The position numbers were made by a program, and so were the translations under genes. Source: Halocynthiibacter sp. SDUM655004 (GTDB taxonomy: Bacteria; Pseudomonadota; Alphaproteobacteria; Rhodobacterales; Rhodobacteraceae). From it: a DNA stretch of 64,000 nt. Where the stretch lies: positions 434,001 through 498,000 of the forward strand of contig NZ_JAPDUG010000002.1 of assembly GCF_026015885.1 (NCBI RefSeq). Direction: 5' to 3'. The notes under the pieces were generated by a model. That model did no database searches, had not been told where the DNA came from, and saw only the letters and a program-made list of their open reading frames with translations. This document shows positions 25,600 through 35,113 of the stretch, in pieces. Position 1 is the first letter of the stretch. Each line of letters starts with the position of its first letter.

Positions 25600-28500
25600 A
25601 TGGCCCAGCTGCTAAAAGACATTTTTGAGAAACCCGTTGATCGCGCCATTGACGGCGTCATTAAGGCCGACGACGAGGCAAGCCTTCGCGTCGAACTCGA
25701 CGAGTACGTCATCACAGGGGAGATCGGCCAACGGCTGGAACAGTTCCTCGAGGCCTACAACAATTATGACACTTCAAATGGCGTCTGGATCTCCGGCTTC
25801 TTTGGCTCAGGTAAATCGCACTTGCTGAAGATGCTGGCACTACTGCTTGAAAATCGTGAAGTCGAGGGCAAATCCGCTCACGAGATCTTCGCCGAAAAGC
25901 TCAAAGGCGAGCCAATGCTGGCAGGCGCACTCAACAAGGCCGTTTCCATCCCGTCGAAATCGATCTTGTTCAATATCGACCAGAAGGCAGATGTGATCTC
26001 GAAAACGGATGTAGATGCGCTTCTGTCTGTCTTTCAAAAGGTCTTTGACGAAGCCTGTGGGTTCTATGGCAAACAGCCTCATATCGCGCAATTCGAACGC
26101 GACTTGCAGGGGCGTGGGCAATTCGAGGCATTCAAAGAAGCTTTTCGAAGCGCTGCCGGGAAAGACTGGGAACGCGGTCGAGAACAGGCGCTGCTCGAAG
26201 CCAAGAATATTGCTACAGCGTTTGCAGAAGCAACCGGCGGTGATCCTTCAGTTGCAAAAGACATCCTAAGCCAATACCGGAAGGACACACGCGTCTCGAT
26301 TGAGGACTTCGCTGGCACAGTCAAAGCTTGGATCAATGACCAGCCCAAGGGCTTCCGGCTCAACTTCTTCGTTGACGAAGTTGGCCAGTATATTGCTGAC
26401 AATGTAAAGTTAATGACCAACCTGCAAACCATAGCCGAGAGCCTTAACACCAAATGCAAAGGGCAGGCTTGGATCATAGTAACTGCGCAACAAGACATGG
26501 CATCGGTTATCGGCGACATGACAAGACGGCAGGAGAATGATTTCTCTAAAATCCAGGCTCGTTTCAGCAACCGCATGCCGCTGAACTCGGCTGATGTCGC
26601 CGAAGTGATTCAGCGCCGTCTGCTATCCAAGACTTCTGAAGGACAAGTGACGCTTGGCAATCTGCATGATCGAGAAGAAAACAATCTGAAGACCTTGTTC
26701 GACTTTGCAGATGGGTCGATGAAGCTTAAGAACTATCGGGATCGCGACCACTTCATCTCGAGCTATCCTTTCCCCCCCTATCAGTATGACCTCTTTCAAA
26801 TGGCGATCATGTCTTTGTCGGAACACAACGCATTTGAGGGCAAACACAGTTCTGTCGGCGAGCGGTCAATGCTAGGTGTTTTCCAAGAGGTCTCGAAGAA
26901 GCTTAAAGATAAGGAAGTCGGTGGGCTGGCTACTTTCGACCTTATGTTCGAAGGGATACGCAGCGCGCTGAAATCTTCGGTTCAGCAAAGTATTCAGATT
27001 GCCGAAAAAAACCTGGACGATCCTTTTGCCGTTCGGGTTTTGAAATCCTTGTTCCTCATCAAATACGTCAAAGGCTTCAAACCGTCGGTTCGAAACATCG
27101 GAATTCTGCTGTTGTCAGAGTTTGAGGCAGACCAGACGAGCCAACGCCGCAAGATCGAGGAAGCATTGAGCCGTCTGGAGAGGGAAACTTACATCCAGAG
27201 AAACGGTGAGGTCTATGAGTTCCTGACGAATGAAGAAAAGGCTGTCGAAGCGGAAATCAAAGCACTCGACATCGACCCCTCTGAACTTTCGAAGGAACTC
27301 GCAACCCTTGCATTTGATACCATTCTGCGTCATCGCAAGATGAAGCATCTTGCGACGAATAGCGAATATGCCTTTACCCGGAAACTCGATGATCACGCGG
27401 TTGGTCGCGAGTACGAACTGGCAATCAATCTCGTTTCTCCCCTCAGCGACGAGGTTGAAAGCCCCGATGGCATTCGAATGAAAACCATGTCTCAGGAAGA
27501 GCTAGCGGTTGCCATGAAACCAGATGCCAACTTCGTCCGCGACCTGATCCTGTTTAAGCAAACGGACAAGTTCATCCGTCAGTCCCGCAGCGGTTCTCCG
27601 CAGCCGGGCCGCGACCGTATCGTCGCTGAAAAAGGCGAACAAAACGGCCGCCGCGCAAAAGACCTTGAAATGCGGCTTCGCAAGTTGATGGGAAGCGCCC
27701 GACTTTTCGTCAGGGGTGACGAATTGGAGATCGGTGGAGAGGATGCTCAAGAGCGGATCAGCAAGGCGTTCCAGTCTCTGGTCGACAAAGTCTACACCAA
27801 TCTCCCGATGCTGCGCGGCGCATCTTTTACAGAAGCTGATATCAACAAACACGTCCAAGCAGAAAATAATCTATTTGGGGATGAAGGAACCGGCCTAACC
27901 GAACCAGAACAAGACGTCCTCAGCTTCATCAACGCGCAGGCACGCAACGGGGTGAAGGTCTCCGTCAAATATCTGGCTGATCGGTTCACATCCAAACCCT
28001 ACGGCTGGCCAGTTAACGCAGTCCTATGCCTTGCGGGCAGCTTGGTCGCCAAAGGTAAGATCGAAGCGCGTGTCGACAGCGCCATCAAGGAAGGCTTGGA
28101 CCTTGCCAAAGCGTTGAACAACAGTCACGCGCTTCCGAACATACTATTGACCCCTCAGACAGAATTCTCCGCTGCAGAAATTCGTCGAGCGAAGGAACTT
28201 TATCAGGAGCTCTTTGCGCACCCCTCATCGGGAACAGACGCGCGTGGTTTGGGTGCGGAATGGGCTACAAGCATTGATACGCTCGAAGCCGAGGTAGACG
28301 GTCTTATTCGCCTGTCACACCGCTACCCTTTCCTGACCGCGCTCGAGCCGTTTCATGAACTGCTGCGGGGCATGAAAGGCAAGCCAGCGAACTGGTATAT
28401 TTCCGACGCGCCCAAGCGCGAGGATGACCTTCTGAACGCGAAGGAAGATATCCTGGACAAGGTGAAGTCCTTCATGGGTGGCGCGCAAAAGGGTATCTAC

Positions 28501-29118
28501 GACGATGCCCGCGATATGCTCACCAGCCAATCTGCCAACATCGACTATGTCGATCCTGATGCTGGGGCGAAGCTGCGCGCTGCATTGGAGGATCCGGGCT
28601 GCTTTAAGGGGTCGTCGATCCAGAACCTCAAATCCGACCTGTTTGATCTGAAAAACAAGGTCGAACTCAAGGTGCTTGAGGAACGCAAAGCCGTCATCGC
28701 AGAGGTCGAAGACGTCTCTGCCAAAATCGCACAAATGCCGGACTTCCAGACACTTGATCCGGACAAACAGGCCCGCATCACCGCCCGCATTGAAAGCCAC
28801 AAGGCAGGTCTCGACACGGTCACGCTGATCCCCGTGCTGCGCGACCGTGCCAATGGCGCGCGCACCAACCTGCTGTCGGACGTTGTCACCGAACTAGACC
28901 GCCTTGCGCGACCGGCACCTGCGCCCGAACCACAGCCCGGCATGTCGGACCGGCCTGCGCCCGCGCCGCAGCCTCCCACTACAGTCCTCGCCTCGCAGCT
29001 GAAGATCACAGCCCCCAAAACGCTGCTGACCGATGAGGCCGACGTCGACCAGTACCTTGAAGAAATGAAAAAGACCCTGCTGGCCGAAATCCGCGCGGGT
29101 AAGAAAGTTATTGTGTAA
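25600..29118 (+). CDS. brxC: BrxC, BREX P-loop ATPase
   Basis: 1172 residues, standard size for BrxC/PglY (DUF499-like) ATPases. Walker A GFFGSGKSH at 66-74 and a Walker B-like FFVDE at 256-260 are seen. The C-terminus is helical with a Pro-rich linker (about 1100-1130). BrxC is needed for defence and for BREX methylation in characterised systems. The ATG follows AAGACC weakly. It ends in a one-base overlap with pglX. GC rises sharply toward its 3' end, which continues into pglX. Confidence 0.95.
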   Translation: MAQLLKDIFEKPVDRAIDGVIKADDEASLRVELDEYVITGEIGQRLEQFLEAYNNYDTSNGVWISGFFGSGKSHLLKMLALLLENREVEGKSAHEIFAEKLKGEPMLAGALNKAVSIPSKSILFNIDQKADVISKTDVDALLSVFQKVFDEACGFYGKQPHIAQFERDLQGRGQFEAFKEAFRSAAGKDWERGREQALLEAKNIATAFAEATGGDPSVAKDILSQYRKDTRVSIEDFAGTVKAWINDQPKGFRLNFFVDEVGQYIADNVKLMTNLQTIAESLNTKCKGQAWIIVTAQQDMASVIGDMTRRQENDFSKIQARFSNRMPLNSADVAEVIQRRLLSKTSEGQVTLGNLHDREENNLKTLFDFADGSMKLKNYRDRDHFISSYPFPPYQYDLFQMAIMSLSEHNAFEGKHSSVGERSMLGVFQEVSKKLKDKEVGGLATFDLMFEGIRSALKSSVQQSIQIAEKNLDDPFAVRVLKSLFLIKYVKGFKPSVRNIGILLLSEFEADQTSQRRKIEEALSRLERETYIQRNGEVYEFLTNEEKAVEAEIKALDIDPSELSKELATLAFDTILRHRKMKHLATNSEYAFTRKLDDHAVGREYELAINLVSPLSDEVESPDGIRMKTMSQEELAVAMKPDANFVRDLILFKQTDKFIRQSRSGSPQPGRDRIVAEKGEQNGRRAKDLEMRLRKLMGSARLFVRGDELEIGGEDAQERISKAFQSLVDKVYTNLPMLRGASFTEADINKHVQAENNLFGDEGTGLTEPEQDVLSFINAQARNGVKVSVKYLADRFTSKPYGWPVNAVLCLAGSLVAKGKIEARVDSAIKEGLDLAKALNNSHALPNILLTPQTEFSAAEIRRAKELYQELFAHPSSGTDARGLGAEWATSIDTLEAEVDGLIRLSHRYPFLTALEPFHELLRGMKGKPANWYISDAPKREDDLLNAKEDILDKVKSFMGGAQKGIYDDARDMLTSQSANIDYVDPDAGAKLRAALEDPGCFKGSSIQNLKSDLFDLKNKVELKVLEERKAVIAEVEDVSAKIAQMPDFQTLDPDKQARITARIESHKAGLDTVTLIPVLRDRANGARTNLLSDVVTELDRLARPAPAPEPQPGMSDRPAPAPQPPTTVLASQLKITAPKTLLTDEADVDQYLEEMKKTLLAEIRAGKKVIV

Positions 29119-32100
29119 TGGATACCAACGCGCTCAAAAAATTTGCCCAGTCCGCCCGCAACCTGCTGATCGATCAGGTCACCTCCAAGCTCGACGTCGT
29201 GCTGGCCGAGGGTAGCGCCGCGCGGCGTGAGGCCCCGAAGGCGGTCAAAGACCTCGAAAACGCCATCAATAAGGCCGACAAACAGCAGATCATCGAACAG
29301 GTCGCCTACACCTGGTTCAACCGCTTCACTGCCCTGCGCTTCATGGATGCGAACGGCTACACGCAGGTCCGCACCGTCTCGCCCGCTGACGGGGCCACGC
29401 GGCCCGAGCTTCTGTCAGAGGCGATGGCGGGCAACCTGCCCGACGGTGCCCCCGCCACCATCCAGTCGCTCCTTGACGGGCGCACGCCGTCGCATGACCT
29501 GCAGGCCGAGGCTTACCGCCTTCTGCTCGTCCACACCTGCAACCAATGGCACGGCCCCATGACGTTCCTGTTCGAACAGATCGACGACTACACCGAACTG
29601 CTCATGCCCGAGGATCTGCTGTCGCAGACCTCCATCCTCGCCGAACTCCGCAAGGTCATGACCGAGGACGCCTGTCAGGACGTCGAGATCATCGGCTGGC
29701 TCTACCAGTTCTACATCTCGGAGAAAAAGGATCAGGTTTTCGCGGGCCTCAAGAAGAACCAGAAGATCACGGCCGAAAACATCCCCGCCGCGACGCAGCT
29801 CTTCACCCCGCACTGGATCGTCCGCTATCTGGTCGAGAACTCGTTGGGGCGGCTCTGGCTGCTGAACCATCCGCAGAGCGGGCTGGCGGCCAAGATGGAC
29901 TATTACATCGCGCCCGAAGAGCCTGAGGCGGACTTCCTGAAGATCACCAAGCCCGAAGACATCCGCATCTGCGATCCTGCCGCAGGCTCGGGGCACATGC
30001 TGACTTATGCCTTTGACCTGCTCTACGCCATCTACGAGGAAGAGGGATATGACGCGACGGAGATCCCCGCGCTGATCCTGACGCACAACCTGACGGGGGT
30101 GGAGATTGACGACCGCGCGGGCGCGCTGGCGGCCTTTGCGCTGGCGATGAAGGCGGCTGGCAAGCTGGGGCGGCGGCGGTTCCTGCGGATGGAGGCGAAG
30201 CCCGACATCTGCGTGTTGCAGAACGTGGCCTTTACGGATGCCGAGATGCAGGACGTGGCCGCCGTGGTGGGCAAGGATCTGTTTACGGATGAGCTGCGCG
30301 AGACGCTGGGACAGTTCGAGCAGGCCAAGAATTTCGGCTCGCTGATCGTGCCGAAACTGCGTGACCCTGCAGAGACGCTGCGGGTGGTGGAGGCGCGGGA
30401 TTTCGGCGGCGACCTGCTGTTGAAAGAGGTGCAGGAGCGCGTCATCGCCGTGCTGCGCATGGCCGAGGCATTGTCGCCGAAATATCACGTGGTGGTGGCC
30501 AACCCGCCCTATATGGGCGCCAAGGGCATGAACGATACGGTTTCGGATTGGTTGAAAGCAAACTACCCCGACTTCAAGTCCGATCTTTTCGCTGCATTCA
30601 TTCCTCGATGTGCGCGGCTCGGAGAGCCGCTTGCGAGAATTGGGATAATGAGCCCACACGTATGGATGTTCATTTCGTCACATGAACGCCTCCGAGTATT
30701 CATTACAGAGCAAAACACTCTCACCAACGTCGTCGAGTTGCCGTTGACCGGCTTCGCAGGGGCGACAGTCCAGATCGCTGCCTACAACTTTATCAATCGC
30801 CACAAGAGCGCCTACAAGGCGAACTTCATTTCTCTTCTGGACTTTGCTGGCGGCGAGAAAGAAATGCCGAAGCGGACGTTGGCCGCCATCCAAGACCGTA
30901 CATTGGCCTATGTTTTTCGTGCCAGTGGTGACGAGTTCATCAGCATTCCTGGGCGACCTATTGCCTACGCCGCAGGGAAACGTCTTCGAGAAACATTTCT
31001 CCTCCCTGAAAACATTGGAGAAATCGCAAAACCGCGCCAAGGTATGGCCACGACCAACAATGATCTGTTCCTGCGGATTTGGAGCGAGGTCAGTGCAGAC
31101 CGGACTAATTTCGATAGCAACTCTGAAACAGATGCTTTTGCATCCGGCGCTAAGTGGTTCCCCTACAACAAGGGCGGGCCTTTCAGAAAATGGAGCGGAA
31201 ACTTCATCTACGTCGTGAACTTCGAAAATCGCGGAAAGACGATTTGTGACTATATCGACAACACTCCCGGCGCGAGAGTCGGATCAAATGGTCGAGTCAT
31301 CAACCGGGAGTTCTACTTCAAAGAGGGCGTTACGTGGTCCGACATCAAGACTGGTGGCTTCGGCGCACGACTGAGTCCAAGCGGGTTCATTTTTGATGTG
31401 AAGGGGTCTTCAGGCTTTCCCGATCCACAAAAGCGCCTGTCAGTACTCGGCCTTCTCTCGAGCAAGCTGGCAGCAAGGTACATCGACGTATTGAATCCCA
31501 CTGTGACCTTCCAAGTAGGCGACATAGCTCGAATTCCATACCGAAACGTTGACGTTGATTCAGTGACGCAAAAGCTCTCCAACCTTTCCAAATCCGACTG
31601 GGACGCCTACGAAACCTCCTGGGATTTCACCACGCTCCCGCTGCTCTCGCCTGATCATCGCGCCGAAACGCTGGCGGCCACCTACACCACCCTCCGCACC
31701 CACTGGCAGTCCATGACGGACGAGATGCAGCGGCTGGAGGAAGAGAACAACCGCATCTTCATCGACGCCTATGGTCTGCAAGACGAGCTGACCCCCGAGG
31801 TGCCGATCGAAGAGATCACCCTCACCTGCAACCCCGCCTATCGCTATGGCGTGAAAGGATCCGAGGCCGACCGCGAAACCCGCCTGCGCGCCGACACCAT
31901 GGCCGAGTTCCTCAGCTATGCTGTGGGCTGCATGTTCGGCCGCTACAGTCTCGACGCGCCGGGCCTGATCCTCGCCAATCAGGGCGAGCGGCTGGAGGAT
32001 TACCTCGCCCGCGCCCCCGAGCCGAGCTTCATGCCGGATGAAGACAATGTCATCCCCGTGCTGGACGAAAACTGGTTCCCCGACGACATCACCGAACGCT

Positions 32101-32612
32101 TCCGCCTGTTCCTGCGTGTGACCTTTGGCGAGGCGCATTTCCGCGAGAACCTGAAATTCATCGAGGACTCTCTGGGCAAGGACATCCGCAAATACTTCAC
32201 CAAGGACTTCTACGCCGATCACGTAAAGCGGTACAAAAAGCGCCCGATCTACTGGATGGTCTCCAGCCCCAAGGGCACGTTCAACGCGCTGATCTACATG
32301 CACCGCTATCGGGCCGATACGGTGTCGGTGCTGCTCAACGACTACCTGCGCGAGTTCATCACCAAGCTGGAGGGCGAGCGCACGCGGCTGGAGAAACTGG
32401 CCGATGATCCGACCGCAACCCAAGGCCAGAAGACCAAGGCGCTGAAGGATGTGGCCAAGGTTGCCAAGCAGATCGACGAACTGAACGAATGGGAACGCGA
32501 CGTGATCTTCCCGCTGGCGCAGCAGAAGATCGAGATCGATTTGGATGACGGTGTGAAGGCGAACTATCCGAAGTTCGGCTCTGCCCTGAAGAAGATCGCG
32601 GGGCTGTCATGA
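29118..32612 (+). CDS. pglX: PglX, BREX type 1 adenine-specific DNA methyltransferase
   Basis: 1164 residues. SAM-binding motif DPAAGSGH at 286-293 and catalytic NPPY at 462-465 show an N6-adenine methyltransferase. The N-terminal ~280 residues and the C-terminal third are helical. PglX methylates a non-palindromic site to mark self DNA and sets BREX specificity. Residues ~475-825 (30540-31590) are encoded by lower-GC DNA than the rest, placing the specificity region on a separately inherited segment. It overlaps pglZ by four bases. Confidence 0.96.
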   Translation: MDTNALKKFAQSARNLLIDQVTSKLDVVLAEGSAARREAPKAVKDLENAINKADKQQIIEQVAYTWFNRFTALRFMDANGYTQVRTVSPADGATRPELLSEAMAGNLPDGAPATIQSLLDGRTPSHDLQAEAYRLLLVHTCNQWHGPMTFLFEQIDDYTELLMPEDLLSQTSILAELRKVMTEDACQDVEIIGWLYQFYISEKKDQVFAGLKKNQKITAENIPAATQLFTPHWIVRYLVENSLGRLWLLNHPQSGLAAKMDYYIAPEEPEADFLKITKPEDIRICDPAAGSGHMLTYAFDLLYAIYEEEGYDATEIPALILTHNLTGVEIDDRAGALAAFALAMKAAGKLGRRRFLRMEAKPDICVLQNVAFTDAEMQDVAAVVGKDLFTDELRETLGQFEQAKNFGSLIVPKLRDPAETLRVVEARDFGGDLLLKEVQERVIAVLRMAEALSPKYHVVVANPPYMGAKGMNDTVSDWLKANYPDFKSDLFAAFIPRCARLGEPLARIGIMSPHVWMFISSHERLRVFITEQNTLTNVVELPLTGFAGATVQIAAYNFINRHKSAYKANFISLLDFAGGEKEMPKRTLAAIQDRTLAYVFRASGDEFISIPGRPIAYAAGKRLRETFLLPENIGEIAKPRQGMATTNNDLFLRIWSEVSADRTNFDSNSETDAFASGAKWFPYNKGGPFRKWSGNFIYVVNFENRGKTICDYIDNTPGARVGSNGRVINREFYFKEGVTWSDIKTGGFGARLSPSGFIFDVKGSSGFPDPQKRLSVLGLLSSKLAARYIDVLNPTVTFQVGDIARIPYRNVDVDSVTQKLSNLSKSDWDAYETSWDFTTLPLLSPDHRAETLAATYTTLRTHWQSMTDEMQRLEEENNRIFIDAYGLQDELTPEVPIEEITLTCNPAYRYGVKGSEADRETRLRADTMAEFLSYAVGCMFGRYSLDAPGLILANQGERLEDYLARAPEPSFMPDEDNVIPVLDENWFPDDITERFRLFLRVTFGEAHFRENLKFIEDSLGKDIRKYFTKDFYADHVKRYKKRPIYWMVSSPKGTFNALIYMHRYRADTVSVLLNDYLREFITKLEGERTRLEKLADDPTATQGQKTKALKDVAKVAKQIDELNEWERDVIFPLAQQKIEIDLDDGVKANYPKFGSALKKIAGLS

Positions 32613-35104
32613 CGGACCGGATCAAGGCGGGCCTAGAGCGGCTGTTCATCGATCACCGGATCGTCTTCTGGTACGACGCCGCGCGCGACATGCGGGCCGA
32701 ATATGACGCCGTGGATCTGCCCGATGTGGAAAAGGTCGAGATCGCGAATAACGAGTTCGGTCTGAAGTATCGCATGCTGCGGCAAGAGCCGAAACAGAAG
32801 TTTCTGGTGTTCCACGACGGCCCCGCGCCCGAGATGGCCGACAATTGGCTGCTTGACCTCTATTTCGCCTGCGGTGTCTTCAAGGCCGATCAAGCTGCGA
32901 TCTGGCTGGCTGAACTGGGCCTGCCGCTGCAGTTCGAGGGCGTGGTGCGCGACCACATGGAATTTTATCGCGCCAAGGGCCGGGTTGAGGCGCTGAAGCA
33001 GATGATCACCCCGTCTGACACAAAGACCGATGTGCTGCGCCGCATGTTGGCCGTCTGCGCCGGGGCCGAGGGAGCCTTGGACACGGTGATCGAGGAGCTG
33101 CTGGCCGAGCTCGCGGACGAGCGTGATGACGCCATGCGCCTGATGGAGCGGTCCGGTCTGACAGAGTTCTTCTGGAAGCAGGTTGAGAATGCCTACGGCT
33201 ATGTCAGCGATGCCCCTGACTTTGAGGATTTCGCGATCACGCTGTTCCAGTCCTGCTATGCCCGCGCCTTGGGCGAAGATGGCAAGCTGAACGGCGAGGC
33301 ACTTCTTGTCTTCCGCCGCTGGAAGAACAACCGGCTGGGGGCGAAAGCATTTGAAACCCTCAGCGGGAAGTATCAGGAAATACTGCGGATCCCCGAAGAC
33401 GTGCAAGAGCGCGACATCAAGGCCCTGCGTGCCATCGACCACTTTGAGGAGATCGACCGGCAGATCATCCGGTCTCTGGTGCGTGAGATGGCGAGCCAGA
33501 CGGTATCGTCGGCCGAAGTGCTGAAGACCGTGCGAGAGAGGCGGCAAAGCCATTGGTACCCGACCTTTGAGGATATTTATCAAGCCATCGGCTATGCCAC
33601 AGAATTCCAGCAGGCGCTGGCTGAGGCGAACCTGACTATGACCTCACCCGCTGAGGGGGTGAAGCGCTATGTTTCGCACTGGTACAAGATCGACCAACTC
33701 TACCGCAAATTCATCTATCATATGCAAAAGAGCGGTCAGGCCTCGCTGCTTAGCGCGTTGTTCGAGAGCGTAGAGAACCGCTACACGACCAACTTCCTAT
33801 CCGCCGTCAATGACGCGTGGCAGGATCAGATCTCTGGACTGAGCGATTGGAAGATATCGGGCTTTGCCCGTCAGACCGATTTCTATATGGACCAAGCCGC
33901 CGAATTCCGCCGCCGCGATCAAAAGGTGGTGGTCATCCTCTCAGACGCATTGCGCTATGAGGTTGCAGAAGAAGCGCTGCGCGAGATCCGCAAGCTGAAC
34001 CGGTTCGACGCCGACCTCAAGCCGATGATTTCTGCTTTGCCCAGCTATACGCAACTCGGCATGGCTGCGCTCTTACCGAACAAGGATCTGGAGCTGTCGG
34101 AGGACGGGAACGTATCTTCGTTTGGCTTGCCTACTCAGGGAACCGCAAACCGCGAAAAGGTTCTGGGCATGGGACGTGCCGGAGACCGTGTCAAAGCCAT
34201 GAAGGCCGATGATTTCATGCGCTTGAAGGCGGACGACGGCAAAGAGGTGTTCCGCGATCATGACATTCTCTACCTCTACCACAACAGGATCGACATCGTT
34301 GGCGACAAGCTCGCCACCGAGGAACGCGTGGCAGAGGCTGCAGAGGTCGCTGTCGAAGATCTGACCAAACTGGTCCGCAAGCTTACGACGGCCAACTTTT
34401 CCAACATCCTTGTGACGGCGGATCATGGCTTCATCTATCAGCACCGGGCATTGGATGAGACTGACTTTTCGGTAGCGGCTCCCGCTGGTGCGGAAATCCT
34501 TGTTAAAAATCGTCGATTTATCATTGGGCGAGACCTGGATGCGACATCCGGAATGAAGAAGTTTTCATCCTCAAATCTGGGTCTATCAGGCAACTTGGAC
34601 GTTCTGTTTCCCAATTCGATCAATCGCATGCGCGTCAAGGGGGCGGGAAGCCGGTTCGTACATGGCGGGGCCACGCTTCAAGAGGTCATTGTTCCCGTAC
34701 TCCGCGTTGGTAAACGACGCGAAGCCGATGTCGAAAAAGTTGAAGTGCAGATCATCGTCACTGGAAAAAGCTTGATCTCTTCCGGCCAAACGGCCGTCAC
34801 TCTCTATCAAACTCAGCCAGTTTCAGAGAAGCAGCAACAGCGTGATGTTCTTGCTGGGATTTACGCTGCGGACGGCACGCTCATCTCAGATGAGCACCTG
34901 CTGACCTTTGACTACATCTCGCAAAATGCGCGCGAACGGGAGCTGCCCATCAAGTTCCTGCTTTCTCGCGATGCTGATCGGTTTAACAACCAGGACGTCT
35001 TCCTCAAGCTTCGCGAACGTATCGGCAAAACGAGCCACTTCGAAGATTACACAAGCCACCGTTTCCAACTGCGTCGTGGCATATCGACAGATTTCGACTT
35101 TTAA
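32609..35104 (+). CDS. pglZ: PglZ, BREX alkaline phosphatase-superfamily protein
   Basis: 831 residues, full size. Metal-site segments of the alkaline phosphatase superfamily are visible: VVVILSDALRYE (D446) and VTADHGFIYQ (D605, H606). The N-terminal 400 residues are helical. In BREX, PglZ is an essential core protein; type 1 uses the PF08665 form, and nuclease or phosphodiesterase activity has been reported for homologues. ATGA overlap with pglX; nine bases to brxL. GC falls in its second half. Confidence 0.95.
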   Translation: MTDRIKAGLERLFIDHRIVFWYDAARDMRAEYDAVDLPDVEKVEIANNEFGLKYRMLRQEPKQKFLVFHDGPAPEMADNWLLDLYFACGVFKADQAAIWLAELGLPLQFEGVVRDHMEFYRAKGRVEALKQMITPSDTKTDVLRRMLAVCAGAEGALDTVIEELLAELADERDDAMRLMERSGLTEFFWKQVENAYGYVSDAPDFEDFAITLFQSCYARALGEDGKLNGEALLVFRRWKNNRLGAKAFETLSGKYQEILRIPEDVQERDIKALRAIDHFEEIDRQIIRSLVREMASQTVSSAEVLKTVRERRQSHWYPTFEDIYQAIGYATEFQQALAEANLTMTSPAEGVKRYVSHWYKIDQLYRKFIYHMQKSGQASLLSALFESVENRYTTNFLSAVNDAWQDQISGLSDWKISGFARQTDFYMDQAAEFRRRDQKVVVILSDALRYEVAEEALREIRKLNRFDADLKPMISALPSYTQLGMAALLPNKDLELSEDGNVSSFGLPTQGTANREKVLGMGRAGDRVKAMKADDFMRLKADDGKEVFRDHDILYLYHNRIDIVGDKLATEERVAEAAEVAVEDLTKLVRKLTTANFSNILVTADHGFIYQHRALDETDFSVAAPAGAEILVKNRRFIIGRDLDATSGMKKFSSSNLGLSGNLDVLFPNSINRMRVKGAGSRFVHGGATLQEVIVPVLRVGKRREADVEKVEVQIIVTGKSLISSGQTAVTLYQTQPVSEKQQQRDVLAGIYAADGTLISDEHLLTFDYISQNARERELPIKFLLSRDADRFNNQDVFLKLRERIGKTSHFEDYTSHRFQLRRGISTDFDF

Positions 35105-35113
35105 GGACCTATC

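Noticed and set aside
29415-30659. 414-residue open frame on the minus strand opposite pglX
   Set aside because: It lies wholly inside pglX, whose motifs and length are convincing. Low-complexity His/Arg/Gln composition is the usual mirror of a GC-rich gene.
31560-33583. Long minus-strand frames opposite pglX and pglZ
   Set aside because: Same reason: mirror frames of GC-rich coding DNA with no domain or ribosome site.
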